From Pirellulaceae bacterium (lineage in GTDB: Bacteria > Planctomycetota > Planctomycetia > Pirellulales > Pirellulaceae): DNA of 64,000 nucleotides. The stretch spans positions 1 through 64,000 of the forward strand of contig JAHDXO010000008.1 of NCBI GenBank assembly GCA_023382975.1. Direction: 5' to 3'. The position numbers were made by a program, and so were the translations under genes. Shown piece after piece: positions 17,280-29,383 of the stretch. Positions within the stretch are counted from its first letter, which is position 1, and each line of letters opens with the position of its first letter. A model generated the notes under the pieces. That model worked only from the letters and a program-made list of their open reading frames with translations, did no database searches and had not been told where the DNA came from.

Positions 17280-19655
17280 ATGGTACGTCATCAGCCTTGT
17301 CTCGCGCGGGCCTTTCGATTTTTGCTCTGCATCTCTTGCGGCTTGATCTTGGCGGCTGCCTCGTTCGTCCGGGCCGAAGTCGTCACGCTGAAGAACGGGA
17401 TGCAGTTCGAGGGCCGAGTGGGAAAGATCGCTTCGCTGGGCGAAAATCCGCTCAACCCGGCCGGTGCCGCCGGGCAGGTCAAGGTCCAGCAGATCGTTTT
17501 GATCGATGACGACCTGCGGCGGATCTTCGTTTCGTCGTTGCAGGTCCAGTCGGTTGTGCCCCGCCAAACGCCGCTCGAACGGATTCGCATCGATCAGCGC
17601 ACGGCCAGCGGCTCGCGCCGCATCGCCGCCGTGGGACCGATTCTGCGAGTCACGCCGTTCGACGAGTTCGGGCGGCGGATCTTCTCGATGAACACAGCGC
17701 AGGGGCCGGTGCATGTGGTCCAGGGGATCACCGAGGTGACGCCGACCTACACGCGGGTCGAGGGCCTGCAGGCGAGAAGCGCCTACGTTTGGGACATGCG
17801 GGTGGCGACCAGCTCGATCCCGCGCGACACGCTGTCCAAGATCCTGATGCAGCAGATCGATCCCAAGAACTCGGACGAGCGGCTGCGGCTGGTGCGGCTG
17901 TACATCCAGGCCGAGCGGTATCCGGACGCCAAGACGGAACTGGAGGGCGTGATCAAGGATTTTCCCGCGTTGGCCGACCTGCAAACGCAGGTGGTCTCGC
18001 TGCACCAGATGAGCGCGCGGCGTCTGATCAAGGAGATCGAACTGCGCCGGTCCGCCGGGCAGCATCAACTGGCGTACACGATGCTGGACCGATTCCCGCC
18101 CGACGGCGTGGCCGGCGAGATTTTGCTGCAAGTCCGCGACATGCTGGACGATTACAAGGCGATGAAGAAGCGGGCCGAAGAGGCGGCAGCCGCCTTGCAG
18201 GGCCATACGGCGGCGATCGCCAATGCGGCGACGCGGGCCGAGGCCGAACCGATCGTCGAGGAGATTCTCCGCGAACTGAACTTGAGTACCTTCGACCGCA
18301 TGGCCGATTACCTGCGTCTGGCCGGCGACCCGAAACTGACGCCCGAGCAGAAGGTGTCGCTGGCGGTCAGCGGCTGGCTGCTGGGCAGCGGCGCCGGCAC
18401 CGAGAACCTGGCGGTGGGCGTGTCGCTGTACCAAGTGCGGGCGCTCGTCCGGCAGTACTTGAACGCCTCACTGGTCCACGAGCGTCAGGAAATCCTGGCC
18501 AAGCTGCAATCGCTCGAAGGCAGCTCGCCTTCCTACGTCGCGCGCCTGCTGGCGCACATGAAGCCGCCGGTCGAGACTGAATCGGTCGAGTCCGAGCCGC
18601 CCGGTCACTTCACGCTGACGGTGCCCGGCCTGCAGGGGCAGGGTGACGTTCAATACTCCGTCCAACTGCCGCCCGAGTACGATCCGTACCGCCGCTACCC
18701 GTGCGTCGTGACGCTCAATGGCGCCGGAACGACCCCCGAACAGCAGATCGACTGGTGGGCGGGCGACTACCACGCCGAGTCGCGGTTGCGGCTGGGCCAG
18801 GCGACTCGCCAAGGTTACATCGTCATCGCGCCCGTGTGGTCCAGGCCGCACCAGCGCGAGTACGAATTCTCCGCGCAGGAGCACGCCGCGGTGTTGTACT
18901 CACTGCGGGACGCCTGCCGCCGGTTTTCGATCGACACCGACCGAGTCTACTTGAGCGGGCACTCGATGGGCGGCGATGCCGCGTGGGACATGGGACTGTC
19001 CCATCCCGATCTGTGGGCCGGGGTGATTCCGGTTGTCGCCACGGCCGACAAGTACATTTCGCGGTACTGGGAGAATGGACGGCATGTTGCGTTCTACTTC
19101 GTCGCGGGCGAAATGGACGGGGACCGGATGGGAAAGAACGGCATGGACTGGGACCGGTACATGACCCGGCCGTTCTACGACACGACGATCGTCGTGTATC
19201 AGGGCCGCGGCCACGAACACTTCCACGACGAAGTCCAACGCATCTTCGATTGGATGAGCCTGCATCGCCGCGACTTCCACATCAAGTCGTTCGAATGCGT
19301 GTCGATGCGGCCGTGGGACAATTTCTTCTGGTGGTCCGAGATCGACAATCTGCCGTCGGCCTCGGTGACACTGCCGGTCAACTGGCCTCCGACCGGCAGC
19401 GTGCGTCCGGCCCGCACCGAGGGCCGCATTCTGGAAAACAACCGGCTCATCCTCCGCACCGGTGCGTCGGTGGCAACCGTCTGGCTGTCTCCGCAGACCG
19501 TGGACCTGAACAGCCGAGTCTCGATCTCGCTGAACGGCCGCGACGTCCGCGAAGCCCCCGAGGCCAGCGTGCAGGTTTTGCTGGAAGACGTCCGTACCCG
19601 CGGAGACCGCCAGCATCCCTTCTGGGCCAAGATCGAAAGCAGCCGAGGCCGGTGA
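17280..19655 (+). CDS. large exported protein with C-terminal alpha/beta-hydrolase domain
   Basis: A 791-residue protein with a signal peptide (about 1-33, cleaved near VRAEVV). Residues 34-140 carry a VTLKNGMQFEGRV motif of the small SH3/Sm-like type seen in planctomycete exported proteins, followed by a helical region with TPR-like character (about 180-330). The C-terminal half holds an alpha/beta-hydrolase with nucleophile elbow SGHSMGGDA (Ser562) and a likely catalytic His in GRGHEHFHDE. AGGAG lies six bases before the chosen ATG. The hydrolase resembles phospholipase/carboxylesterase or dienelactone-hydrolase-like proteins; substrate unknown. Confidence 0.75.
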   Translation: MVRHQPCLARAFRFLLCISCGLILAAASFVRAEVVTLKNGMQFEGRVGKIASLGENPLNPAGAAGQVKVQQIVLIDDDLRRIFVSSLQVQSVVPRQTPLERIRIDQRTASGSRRIAAVGPILRVTPFDEFGRRIFSMNTAQGPVHVVQGITEVTPTYTRVEGLQARSAYVWDMRVATSSIPRDTLSKILMQQIDPKNSDERLRLVRLYIQAERYPDAKTELEGVIKDFPALADLQTQVVSLHQMSARRLIKEIELRRSAGQHQLAYTMLDRFPPDGVAGEILLQVRDMLDDYKAMKKRAEEAAAALQGHTAAIANAATRAEAEPIVEEILRELNLSTFDRMADYLRLAGDPKLTPEQKVSLAVSGWLLGSGAGTENLAVGVSLYQVRALVRQYLNASLVHERQEILAKLQSLEGSSPSYVARLLAHMKPPVETESVESEPPGHFTLTVPGLQGQGDVQYSVQLPPEYDPYRRYPCVVTLNGAGTTPEQQIDWWAGDYHAESRLRLGQATRQGYIVIAPVWSRPHQREYEFSAQEHAAVLYSLRDACRRFSIDTDRVYLSGHSMGGDAAWDMGLSHPDLWAGVIPVVATADKYISRYWENGRHVAFYFVAGEMDGDRMGKNGMDWDRYMTRPFYDTTIVVYQGRGHEHFHDEVQRIFDWMSLHRRDFHIKSFECVSMRPWDNFFWWSEIDNLPSASVTLPVNWPPTGSVRPARTEGRILENNRLILRTGASVATVWLSPQTVDLNSRVSISLNGRDVREAPEASVQVLLEDVRTRGDRQHPFWAKIESSRGR

Positions 19656-19916
19656 CACAGACCACGATGCTCAAGTCGGGTGGGAAGGATCGGGGGGGTT
19701 GCGACTTCGAAAGACGAGGTTTGGACTGCTGCCCATGCGAGCGAAGAGGGCAGGAAGCGGCTATCATCCGTCGGCAGGTCAGCCCTGTCGCCTCGCGCAC
19801 ATCAGCCGAGTCAACTCCACGCCCCCTGAAGAAAGTAAAACAAGCGGCCCCTTGCCGATCCCTTTTAGCCCGATTATTATGGTCGGTTTTCCATTGGGAT
19901 CGAGGGGTTTTCCACT

Positions 19917-20474
19917 ATGCGCCATGTCCTTTCGGCCATCGTTCAAAACGTGCCCGGGGTGTTGGCCCACATTTCCGGGATGCTGGCCTCGCGAGGCTAC
20001 AACATCGATTCGCTGGCTGTGGGCGAGACCGAGGATCCGAACCTGTCGCGAATGACGTTCGTGGTGGTCGGTGACGACCGCATCCTGGAGCAAGTGCGGA
20101 AGCAACTCGAAAAGATCGTCACGGTGGTTCGGGTTGACGACATCAGCTCCCAAGACCACGTCGAGCGCGATTTGATGCTGGTCAAAGTCCACGCACCGGC
20201 CGGTGGCAAGCGGAGCGAGGTCCGCGAGCTGGTCGAGATCTTCCGTGGCAGGATCGTCGATGTGGGCGAAGACGAGATCATGATCGAAATCTCCGGAAGG
20301 GAAAGTAAGGTCGAAGCCTTTATCGACCGGATGCGTTCGTTCGGCATCATCGAACTGGTGCGCACCGGCCGGATCGCCATGGTCCGCAGCAAAACCAACG
20401 AGCCGGATCGTTCCACCGGCCCTCAATTGCACGACAGTTCTATCCGACAGTACATTCGCAAGGAGTCCGACTGA
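19917..20474 (+). CDS. ilvN: acetolactate synthase small (regulatory) subunit
   Basis: A 185-residue protein with the characteristic ACT domain start ([31 protein letters not shown]) and the second C-terminal ACT-like domain of the longer IlvN/IlvH class. It binds valine and controls the large catalytic subunit in branched-chain amino acid synthesis. GAGGGG precedes the ATG by about nine bases. It is two bases upstream of ilvC, so both are co-transcribed. The catalytic subunit gene ilvB is not in this window. Confidence 0.95.
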   Translation: MRHVLSAIVQNVPGVLAHISGMLASRGYNIDSLAVGETEDPNLSRMTFVVVGDDRILEQVRKQLEKIVTVVRVDDISSQDHVERDLMLVKVHAPAGGKRSEVRELVEIFRGRIVDVGEDEIMIEISGRESKVEAFIDRMRSFGIIELVRTGRIAMVRSKTNEPDRSTGPQLHDSSIRQYIRKESD

Positions 20475-20476
20475 AA

Positions 20477-21481
<1,005 letters not shown>

Positions 21482-21500
21482 CCTCGCGGGCTCGATCATT

Positions 21501-22367
21501 ATGCCCGCGGAATCGATTCACGCCCGGCACGAGAGATCGTTCGAGACAAACCGCTTCGTCTACCCGGTCATCAGCCGGCGCTCGGGCGGTTTGTCGATCG
21601 GCGTGAATCTGAATCCGGACAAGATCTGCAATTTCGACTGCATCTACTGCCAAGTCGACCGGACGGTTCAGGGGCTGACTCGGTTCGTCGAGTTGCCCGC
21701 GATGCTGACGGAACTCGAACAGACGCTGACCTCGGCTGTTTCGGGCAGTCTGTTCGACCATTCGAAGTTCGCTACCATTCCCGCGCCGCTTCGGCGACTG
21801 AACGACATCGCGTTCTCGGGCGACGGCGAACCGACCAGTCATCGAAACTTCGACGAGGTCGTCGCCGCCAGTGCGGAAGTCAAGCGCCGGCTGGGTTTGG
21901 ATCGAGTCAAGCTGGTGTTGATCACCAATGCCAGTCTGTTTCATCGCGCCCATGTGCGGCGCGGACTGGAGATCCTGGACGCCAACCAAGGCGAGATCTG
22001 GGCCAAGCTGGACGCGGGCAGTCAGGCCTATTTTCAGTTGGTCGACCGGACGCCCGTCCCGCTCACAAGGATTCTGGAGAACATCACCCAGGCCGCTTGT
22101 GCCAGGCCGTTGGTGATCCAGTCGTTGTTCATGCGGATCGATGGACAGCCGCCGGATTCGAGCGAACTGGACGCCTATTGCCAGCGACTGAACGAGATCA
22201 CCGCGGCCGGCGGCCAGTTGAAGCTGATCCAGGTATGTACGGTCGCTCGCCGCCCCGCCGAGACCTACGTGACTCCGTTGGCGGATGCCGAGGTCGATCA
22301 GATCGCCGACTTGGTCCGCAGACGCACCGGTCTGACCGCCGTTCCCTACTACGGTTTGTCGACCTGA
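21501..22367 (+). CDS. radical SAM protein
   Basis: A 288-residue radical SAM enzyme. The iron-sulfur motif is CNFDCIYC with Cys43, Cys47 and Cys50, preceded by GLSIGVNLNPD. SAM-contact regions follow: FSGDGEPTSHRNF (the GGE-like motif) and VLITNASL. The layout matches the group of stand-alone radical SAM proteins related to wyosine-type TYW1 and pyruvate-lyase activating enzymes. The substrate is not known. It lies 19 bases after ilvC and may be read through from it. Confidence 0.82.
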   Translation: MPAESIHARHERSFETNRFVYPVISRRSGGLSIGVNLNPDKICNFDCIYCQVDRTVQGLTRFVELPAMLTELEQTLTSAVSGSLFDHSKFATIPAPLRRLNDIAFSGDGEPTSHRNFDEVVAASAEVKRRLGLDRVKLVLITNASLFHRAHVRRGLEILDANQGEIWAKLDAGSQAYFQLVDRTPVPLTRILENITQAACARPLVIQSLFMRIDGQPPDSSELDAYCQRLNEITAAGGQLKLIQVCTVARRPAETYVTPLADAEVDQIADLVRRRTGLTAVPYYGLST

Positions 22368-22498
22368 GCGACCAGGGGGCGTCAGCAACCGCGGAGACCT
22401 GCGGGTGTTTTGGGCGCCGCGGTCGTTGGACGGGCCACTGCGCGGAGCGGTCGGGAGACCGGCTCCAGCGCCGCGGATTGCACGGAAGCATTCGATCG

Positions 22499-23224
<726 letters not shown>

Positions 23225-23507
23225 CACGTCTTCCTCCAATACTCCGAATACAAAACTCTCACCACAACGTAAGGCTCTAGCCTAGTGTAGGCGAGACACG
23301 ATGAAAAGCCACTTGAATTAAGCTTGCTTATCTCATGAGGCTGGAAGGACTCGATCGGTCGAAGTTCGAGTATCGCGATGCACAGATTGCTTTCGGGTAA
23401 CCAGCGGCTGATAATGCGTCTTGGTGAATGGCTCTTGCGCTGCGATGCGATTGAAGCTGCGTGTGCGACCGAGCCGGTCGTTCGAACATTTTCAGGGAGA
23501 AGTCCGC

Positions 23508-24521
23508 ATGAAGTCAGGGTTCTTTTCAGCGGCGGCGATTGTTGCCTCAACGTGCCTCGCGGCGCTGGCTGCGGATCCCGTTCCCAAACGAGCGTTGGCG
23601 CCAATTCAGCCTGGGGTCGAGTCAGGCAGTCCAGCGCCAGCGAAGCCGTGGGCTGAATCGGAGACGATCTTCACAGGCCGCCTGGAGAACGTCCAGGCCG
23701 GTCCCGTCGGCCTGTCGTACCCGCCGATGTACACTCACACGTTGCGCTTCAAGGTGGACCGTGTGTTGCGAGGCAAGTTGGAGTCCGGACAGCAGTTGAC
23801 GGGCTCGCACGTCGCTCGGCAGAGCGAAGAGCCGGTCTTCCCCGAGGGACAGGTGTGTCTAGTGGCCGGCTCGACGGCGCGGGGGACGTTCCGCATCGAG
23901 CGAATCGAGGTGGCCGATCCCGAGAAGATACGCGCGGTCGAATTGGCCGCCGCGCTGCCGCTGGGCTGGCGGTTGGAAGACGATCAGCCGGTTTCGCCCT
24001 GGGCGAGGCTGCCCGGCGACGGCTGGAAGAATTCCGCAACGGAACCCAAGCCCCTGCGGTGCGTTCCCAGCGGACGTCCCGCATTGATGGCCGGGACCAA
24101 CGTGAAGCTGGCGGTCGAGCCGGTTCCGCCGGTCAAGGAGATCCAGTGGACCAACCCGGACGGCGATGGCGAATACAAGGTGACCGTGACGAACTCGTCG
24201 GACCAAACGATTCGCATTCCTGCGTTGCTCACGGACGGCCAGCGGATTCTGTGGGACGAAAGTCTGGCGATCATCTGCCAAGGCAAAGCCTATCCGGTTC
24301 CGGGCGCCAAGGGCGTGACCAGCCCGGTGCAGTCCGTGGAACTGGCGGCCGGACAGAGCGTATCGACCGTTGTCAACGCGCTGCGACTGGACGGCCCCGA
24401 ATGGCCTCGCGGCGGTTATCGGATCGAATTCCAGTTCTGCCTGGGCGAGTTGAGTCAGACCAAATCGTTCTACTACATGTCGCGCCACCACGACCCGATC
24501 CGCGCGGCATTGAACAAGTGA
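23508..24521 (+). CDS. exported protein of unknown function
   Basis: A 337-residue protein with a signal peptide (about 1-21, ending LAALAAD). CAGGGAGA lies about nine bases before the ATG. The body is predicted mostly beta: an N-terminal part with LRFKVDRVLRGKL, a pattern seen in exported proteins of unknown function, and a second beta-sandwich-like half (YKVTVTNSSDQTIRIPALL) resembling an immunoglobulin-like or CARDB-type fold. No enzyme motif was seen. Its neighbours are an exported dismutase and an exported flavoprotein. Confidence 0.65.
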   Translation: MKSGFFSAAAIVASTCLAALAADPVPKRALAPIQPGVESGSPAPAKPWAESETIFTGRLENVQAGPVGLSYPPMYTHTLRFKVDRVLRGKLESGQQLTGSHVARQSEEPVFPEGQVCLVAGSTARGTFRIERIEVADPEKIRAVELAAALPLGWRLEDDQPVSPWARLPGDGWKNSATEPKPLRCVPSGRPALMAGTNVKLAVEPVPPVKEIQWTNPDGDGEYKVTVTNSSDQTIRIPALLTDGQRILWDESLAIICQGKAYPVPGAKGVTSPVQSVELAAGQSVSTVVNALRLDGPEWPRGGYRIEFQFCLGELSQTKSFYYMSRHHDPIRAALNK

Positions 24522-24665
24522 TCGGACGTCGATTCGAGGCGAAAGCAGCGGCGAATCGAGCGCGGTCGCTTGCAGGACGTCCTTGCCAGTCCGACGCGTC
24601 GGGTCGGAACGGCCGACGTGCGCTCAGCCATCTGCTCGCTGCTGTCGAATCCAGGAGATCAACTC

Positions 24666-27605
24666 ATGCGTTGTTTCGTGCGTTTTCTGCTTCTCTGTGC
24701 CGCGGCCAGTCCCGTGTCGGCCAACGAAGAGACGGTCTTACAGAGCGCTCGCGAGATCCCCGTTGTCGGGCGAGCGGATGTGCTGGTCGTCGGTGGAACG
24801 CTGGGGGCTGTCGCCGCGGCGGTCGAAGCTTCGCGAGCGGGTTCCGATGTCTGGCTGATTGCCCCGCGAATGTACCTGGGCGAAGACTGCTGCGCCACGC
24901 TGCGATTGTGGCTGGAAGAAGGGGAAACGCCCGAGGGCGAATTGACGCGAGAAATCTTCCAAGACCGGCGAACCACAACGCCTCTGCACGTGAAGAAGAC
25001 ACTGGAAGCGGCCTTGCTCGACCATAACGTGCGGTTCGTATTCGGATCGTTCGTCACCGACGTGCTGCTCGATTCCCACGGCGGCCCGGCCGTCGCGGTC
25101 ATCGCGAATCGGGCAGGGCGACAAGCGATCCGCACCAAGGCGATCGTCGACGCGACCAGCCGAGGCACCGCCGCCCGACTGGCCGGCGCGCATATCGTCG
25201 CCGGCCCCAACAGCGCCTACTTGGCCCGCCGCGTCGTACTGGAAGGCGAATCCGGTGGCGATTTGGACCCGGTCCGGAGCGTCGGAGCCGGCATCGTGTA
25301 CCAAAAACGGGAAGCAAACTACTTCGAGTACAAATTGGCGCTGGACGGCGGCGATCTCCGTTTTCCGCAGTTGGCCGCGGCCGAGCAGCACGCGCGCGAT
25401 CTGACCTACCGTCCTGGCCAATTGCGGGCGGCCGAATCGGTGTTCGCCGTGTGGCAGGACCGGATCACCGGCCGGCTGCCTGCGGACCAGTGGCAGCGCG
25501 GCGGCGAACCGGACCTCGGGCATTTCCAGCCTCGAGGCATCGAGCGGTTGTTCGTTCTTGGCGGCTCGGCCGACGTGCCGCGCGACGCGGTTGAGGGGAT
25601 GCTTCGCCCCGATCCTTGCGAAGCGTTGGGACGCCGAATGGGTCGCGAAGCGGCTCGGCAAGCGAAATCCGTCGCCTGGGCGAACGGTCTTCGAGAGCGT
25701 CCGCACAACGATTCCGAGGCCTTGGCAGGCGAGGTGCGCGAGACGTTGCGGGGACTGCGGCCGGTTGGGAAGTCAGCCGATTCCGTTGCTCTGCCGGAGT
25801 TGCCCGTCCCGGTGCTCGCCGAAGTCGACGTGGTGGTCGTGGGCGGGGGCACGTCCGGGGCCTGCGCGGCGATCGGCGCCGCGCGGCAAGGCGCGCGGGT
25901 GCTGGTGGTCGAGTACCAAGAGGCGCTCGGCGGCGTCGGCACCGTCGGACTGATCACCCGGCCCTACCACGGTCGCAGCGAAGGCTTCAGTCGCGAGGTT
26001 CCGTTTCCCGACAAGCAGCACAACGTCGAGCACAAAATGGAATGGTTCCGCCGCGAGATCCGCGCGGCAGGCGGCCAGATCTGGTTCGGCGCGTTGGGCT
26101 GCGGAGCCTTTGTCCGGAACGGCCGCGTCGGCGGTGCCGTGGTCGCGACGCCGGAGGGCCGGGGCATCGTGCTGGCCGATGTGGTCATCGACGCCACGGG
26201 CAACGGCGATGTGGCGATCGCAGCAGGGGCCGAGTCGATGTACGCCGAGGGAGGGCAGGACGTCGCTCTGCAGGGCACCGGGCTGCCCATGCGTCCCTTG
26301 GACGCCGGGTACGTCAACACGGATTACCTGCTGGTCGATGAAGCGGACGCCCTGGACACCTGGCGGGCCCTGGTCGGCGTGCGATTGACCGCGGCGACCG
26401 ATACCTACGACGTGGGCAGCCTGATCCAAAACCGGGAACGCCGGCGCGTGGTGGGCGATCACGTATTGTCCTACCTGGATCAGATCGCCGGCCGCACCTA
26501 TCCCGACTCGATCGTACTTTCCGCCAGCGACTACGACTCGCACGGCTACCCCAGCGACATCTACTTCGCATTGATCCCGCACACCGAGAAGACTCGGCGA
26601 GCCAACCATCCCGCGCCCGGCGGCAGCGGGTATACGCCGTACCGCTGCCTGCTGCCCAAGGGACTGGAGGGCGTTTTGGTCGTCGGTCTGGGGATCAGCA
26701 TGACACGCGATGCCAGCGCCATCGTCCGGATGCAGCGCGACATGCACAACCAGGGCTACGCGGCGGGCGTCGCCGCGGCCATGGCGGTGCGAGCTGGCTG
26801 CACCCCGCGGGAAATCGATGTGCGCGACTTGCAGAAGCATCTGGTGGAGATCGGAAGTCTTCCGGCCAGCGTCTTGACCGACGCCGATTCCTTTCCGTTG
26901 CCCGCGACGGTGGTCGCCGATGCCGTGGCGGCCTTAGGCGACGCCAGCCGTTCGCGCGACGAAGTGTGCCGCGCCTTGGCCATCGTGCTGTCTCATCGTC
27001 AGGCGGCGTTGCCGTTGTTGCAGGCAACGTTTCGCACTTCGACGGGAACCATCCGGCTGGAATATGCCAAGGTGCTGGGTGCGTTGGGCGATACCGAGCC
27101 CGTCGGCGTGCTGATCGATTCGCTACAGCAAGTGACGGATTGGGACGACAAGATTTTTCAGGGAAACATGGCCGAATATGCGCATCTGCCGACACCGATC
27201 GATGCCTTGATCCTGGCCTTGGGAGCCGCGGGCGATGCGCACGCCGTGCCGGCGATTCTCGCCAAACTCGAGACGCTGGACGCCAGTGTGACGCTGTCGC
27301 ACCATCGTGCCGTGGCTCTGGCCCTGGAACAGATCGGCGATCCGGCGGCGGCCGAACCGTTGACGCGACTGCTGGACAAACCCGGGATGAGCGGCCATGC
27401 CATGCCTGAGTTGGAGCCGCTGTACGACCGCCAACGCGAACTCCGCCGCCGTGAAGGTCCGTTGCGCGAGATCGTGCTGGCGCGCGCCCTGTACCGCTGC
27501 GGCGATTATGAAGGACGGGGTGAAGCCATCCTGCGGCAGTATCAGCAAGACATCCGTGGCGTATTGGCACGTCACGCGACGGCGGTGCTGGATCCGTCGC
27601 GATAG
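24666..27605 (+). CDS. exported double FAD-dependent oxidoreductase with HEAT-like tail
   Basis: A 979-residue protein with a signal peptide (about 1-19). Two dinucleotide-binding motifs are present: one near residue 39 (ADVLVVGGTLGAVAAAVEAS, degenerate, with Thr-Leu inside the glycine motif) and one near residue 386 (VDVVVVGGGTSGACAAIGAA, canonical). The second belongs to the FAD_oxidored family common in planctomycetes, with VIDATGNGDVAIAAGA further on. The last 220 or so residues contain paired helices like HEAT/PBS repeats. AGGAG nine bases before the ATG supports the start. Substrate unknown; many relatives sit near sulfatases and glycoside hydrolases, as here. Confidence 0.82.
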   Translation: MRCFVRFLLLCAAASPVSANEETVLQSAREIPVVGRADVLVVGGTLGAVAAAVEASRAGSDVWLIAPRMYLGEDCCATLRLWLEEGETPEGELTREIFQDRRTTTPLHVKKTLEAALLDHNVRFVFGSFVTDVLLDSHGGPAVAVIANRAGRQAIRTKAIVDATSRGTAARLAGAHIVAGPNSAYLARRVVLEGESGGDLDPVRSVGAGIVYQKREANYFEYKLALDGGDLRFPQLAAAEQHARDLTYRPGQLRAAESVFAVWQDRITGRLPADQWQRGGEPDLGHFQPRGIERLFVLGGSADVPRDAVEGMLRPDPCEALGRRMGREAARQAKSVAWANGLRERPHNDSEALAGEVRETLRGLRPVGKSADSVALPELPVPVLAEVDVVVVGGGTSGACAAIGAARQGARVLVVEYQEALGGVGTVGLITRPYHGRSEGFSREVPFPDKQHNVEHKMEWFRREIRAAGGQIWFGALGCGAFVRNGRVGGAVVATPEGRGIVLADVVIDATGNGDVAIAAGAESMYAEGGQDVALQGTGLPMRPLDAGYVNTDYLLVDEADALDTWRALVGVRLTAATDTYDVGSLIQNRERRRVVGDHVLSYLDQIAGRTYPDSIVLSASDYDSHGYPSDIYFALIPHTEKTRRANHPAPGGSGYTPYRCLLPKGLEGVLVVGLGISMTRDASAIVRMQRDMHNQGYAAGVAAAMAVRAGCTPREIDVRDLQKHLVEIGSLPASVLTDADSFPLPATVVADAVAALGDASRSRDEVCRALAIVLSHRQAALPLLQATFRTSTGTIRLEYAKVLGALGDTEPVGVLIDSLQQVTDWDDKIFQGNMAEYAHLPTPIDALILALGAAGDAHAVPAILAKLETLDASVTLSHHRAVALALEQIGDPAAAEPLTRLLDKPGMSGHAMPELEPLYDRQRELRRREGPLREIVLARALYRCGDYEGRGEAILRQYQQDIRGVLARHATAVLDPSR

Positions 27606-27633
27606 CAAGATCTGGAAGCCCAGGGAACGTGGC

Positions 27634-27659
27634 CCGGTTGCCTCGGCCGAGGCAACCGG
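27634..27659. terminator. perfect 26-bp palindrome downstream of flavoprotein gene
   Basis: The arms CCGGTTGCCTCGG and CCGAGGCAACCGG meet without a loop, forming a perfect palindrome 28 bases after the stop codon at 27605. No T-run follows. It can act as a transcription stop hairpin or be a member of a dispersed palindromic repeat family; sequence alone does not decide. Confidence 0.45.
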
Positions 27660-27774
27660 CACATTTCGACTCGCTGGTTGCAGGTCTTGGGCGGCTGGGT
27701 TATCGTACACGAAACGTGTTCCGCGCCGCGGGCGAGATGGTCGCTCCGCCTTCTTCTTCCCACGGGATCAAGCC

Positions 27775-29277
27775 ATGAGAACGTCACTGCCGACCTGGTT
27801 GGCGATCACCGCCATTGTTCTTTTGCCGGTTCTTGGCGGCTGGTTGCAGGCCGCGCCGCAGCAGCGGCCGAACGTGTTGTTCATCGCGATCGACGACCAG
27901 AACGACTGGATTGGATGTTTGGGCGGTCACCCGCTGGCCAAGACGCCGCACATCGATCGGTTGGCCGAACGCGGCACCTTGTTTTTGAATGCGCACATCC
28001 AAGCGCCGCTGTGCAATCCGTCGCGGACCAGTCTGATGCTCGGCCTGCGTCCCACGACAACGGGCATCTACGGACTGGCGCCCTGGTTCCGCAATGTCGA
28101 AGCCTGGGCGGACCGGGTGACGTTGCCCCAGCATTTCAAAGCGCACGGCTACAAGACGTTCACGGCGGGAAAGATCTACCACGGAGGCGTTGGCGGACCT
28201 CAACTGCGAGCCCGGGAATTCGATGTCTGGGGGCCGGCGGGCGGGATCGGAGTCAAACCCGAGACGAAGCTGATTCCTCCGACGCCGATGGGCAACCATC
28301 CGTTGATGGACTGGGGCTGTTTTCCGCACAACGACGAAGACAAAGGCGATTACAAGGTCGCTTCCTGGGCCGTCGAACAACTGACCGCCATGCCCAAGGA
28401 CCAACCGTTCTTCTTGGCGGCCGGCTTCTTCCTGCCCCATGTTCCCTGTTACGCCACGCAGAAGTGGTTCGATCTGTATCCTGACGACGACAGCGTGCTG
28501 CCGCCTGTGCGCGAAGACGACCGCGCCGATACGCCTCGCTTTTCGTGGTACATCCACTGGAATCTGCCAGAACCGCGTCTGCGCTGGGTTCAGGAAAACA
28601 ACCAGTGGCGCAACTTGGTCCGTTCGTATCTGGCGTGTACCAGTTTCGTCGATGACCAAGTGGGCCGAATTATCGCGGCACTGGACGAAGCCGGCTTGGC
28701 CGACAACACGGTCGTCGTGCTTTGGGGAGACCACGGTTTCCACTTGGGCGAGAAGGCGATCACGGGCAAGAACACGCTGTGGGAGCGGAGCACCCGCGTG
28801 CCGCTGATCTTCGCCGGGCCCGGCGTGCGGGCGGGGCAGCGCACCACGCAGCCAGCCGAATTGCTCGATATGTACCCGACGCTGGTCGAATTGTGTGGGC
28901 TGGCGCCGCGCGACGATTTGGAAGGACTCAGTCTGGTTCCGCAGATCAAGGATCCCAAAGCGCATCGCGAGCGGCCGGCGATCTCCAGTCACAACCAAGG
29001 CAATCACGGCATCCGCAGCGAGCGTTGGCGCTACATTCGCTATGCCGACGGCAGCGAGGAACTGTACGACGTCCAGAACGATCCGCACGAGTGGACCAAT
29101 CTGGCCGCGGATCCGCAGTATGTGGACGTCATCGGCGAACATCGCCGCTGGCTGCCCAAGATCGACCAGCCGCCCGCCCCCGGCAGCGCCCATCGTGTCC
29201 TGACGTACGACGAGACCACCGACGAAGCCGTCTGGGAAGGCGCGACCGTTCGCCGCACCGACGCGATTCCCGAGTGA
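27775..29277 (+). CDS. exported type I sulfatase (iduronate-2-sulfatase-like)
   Basis: A 500-residue sulfatase with a signal peptide (about 1-27). The formylglycine site is C80-N-P-S-R84, so Cys80 would be converted to formylglycine by a maturase encoded elsewhere. Metal ligands Asp40-Asp41 lie in FIAIDDQNDW, and the second metal site lies in VVVLWGDHGFHLGEK. The GCLGGHP and TPHIDRLAERG elements match the iduronate-2-sulfatase-like group widespread in planctomycetes. It would cleave sulfate esters from sulfated polysaccharides. A second sulfatase follows on the same strand 106 bases later. Confidence 0.93.
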   Translation: MRTSLPTWLAITAIVLLPVLGGWLQAAPQQRPNVLFIAIDDQNDWIGCLGGHPLAKTPHIDRLAERGTLFLNAHIQAPLCNPSRTSLMLGLRPTTTGIYGLAPWFRNVEAWADRVTLPQHFKAHGYKTFTAGKIYHGGVGGPQLRAREFDVWGPAGGIGVKPETKLIPPTPMGNHPLMDWGCFPHNDEDKGDYKVASWAVEQLTAMPKDQPFFLAAGFFLPHVPCYATQKWFDLYPDDDSVLPPVREDDRADTPRFSWYIHWNLPEPRLRWVQENNQWRNLVRSYLACTSFVDDQVGRIIAALDEAGLADNTVVVLWGDHGFHLGEKAITGKNTLWERSTRVPLIFAGPGVRAGQRTTQPAELLDMYPTLVELCGLAPRDDLEGLSLVPQIKDPKAHRERPAISSHNQGNHGIRSERWRYIRYADGSEELYDVQNDPHEWTNLAADPQYVDVIGEHRRWLPKIDQPPAPGSAHRVLTYDETTDEAVWEGATVRRTDAIPE

Positions 29278-29383
29278 CCATCGCGTCGCAGAGTTTCTGG
29301 GAGACGGGAATCGCCGGTCTTGGAGAGCCCCGTCCACATGTTCTCCTGATGCCTCCTGAACCCTCGACCAAGACAGACGACTC

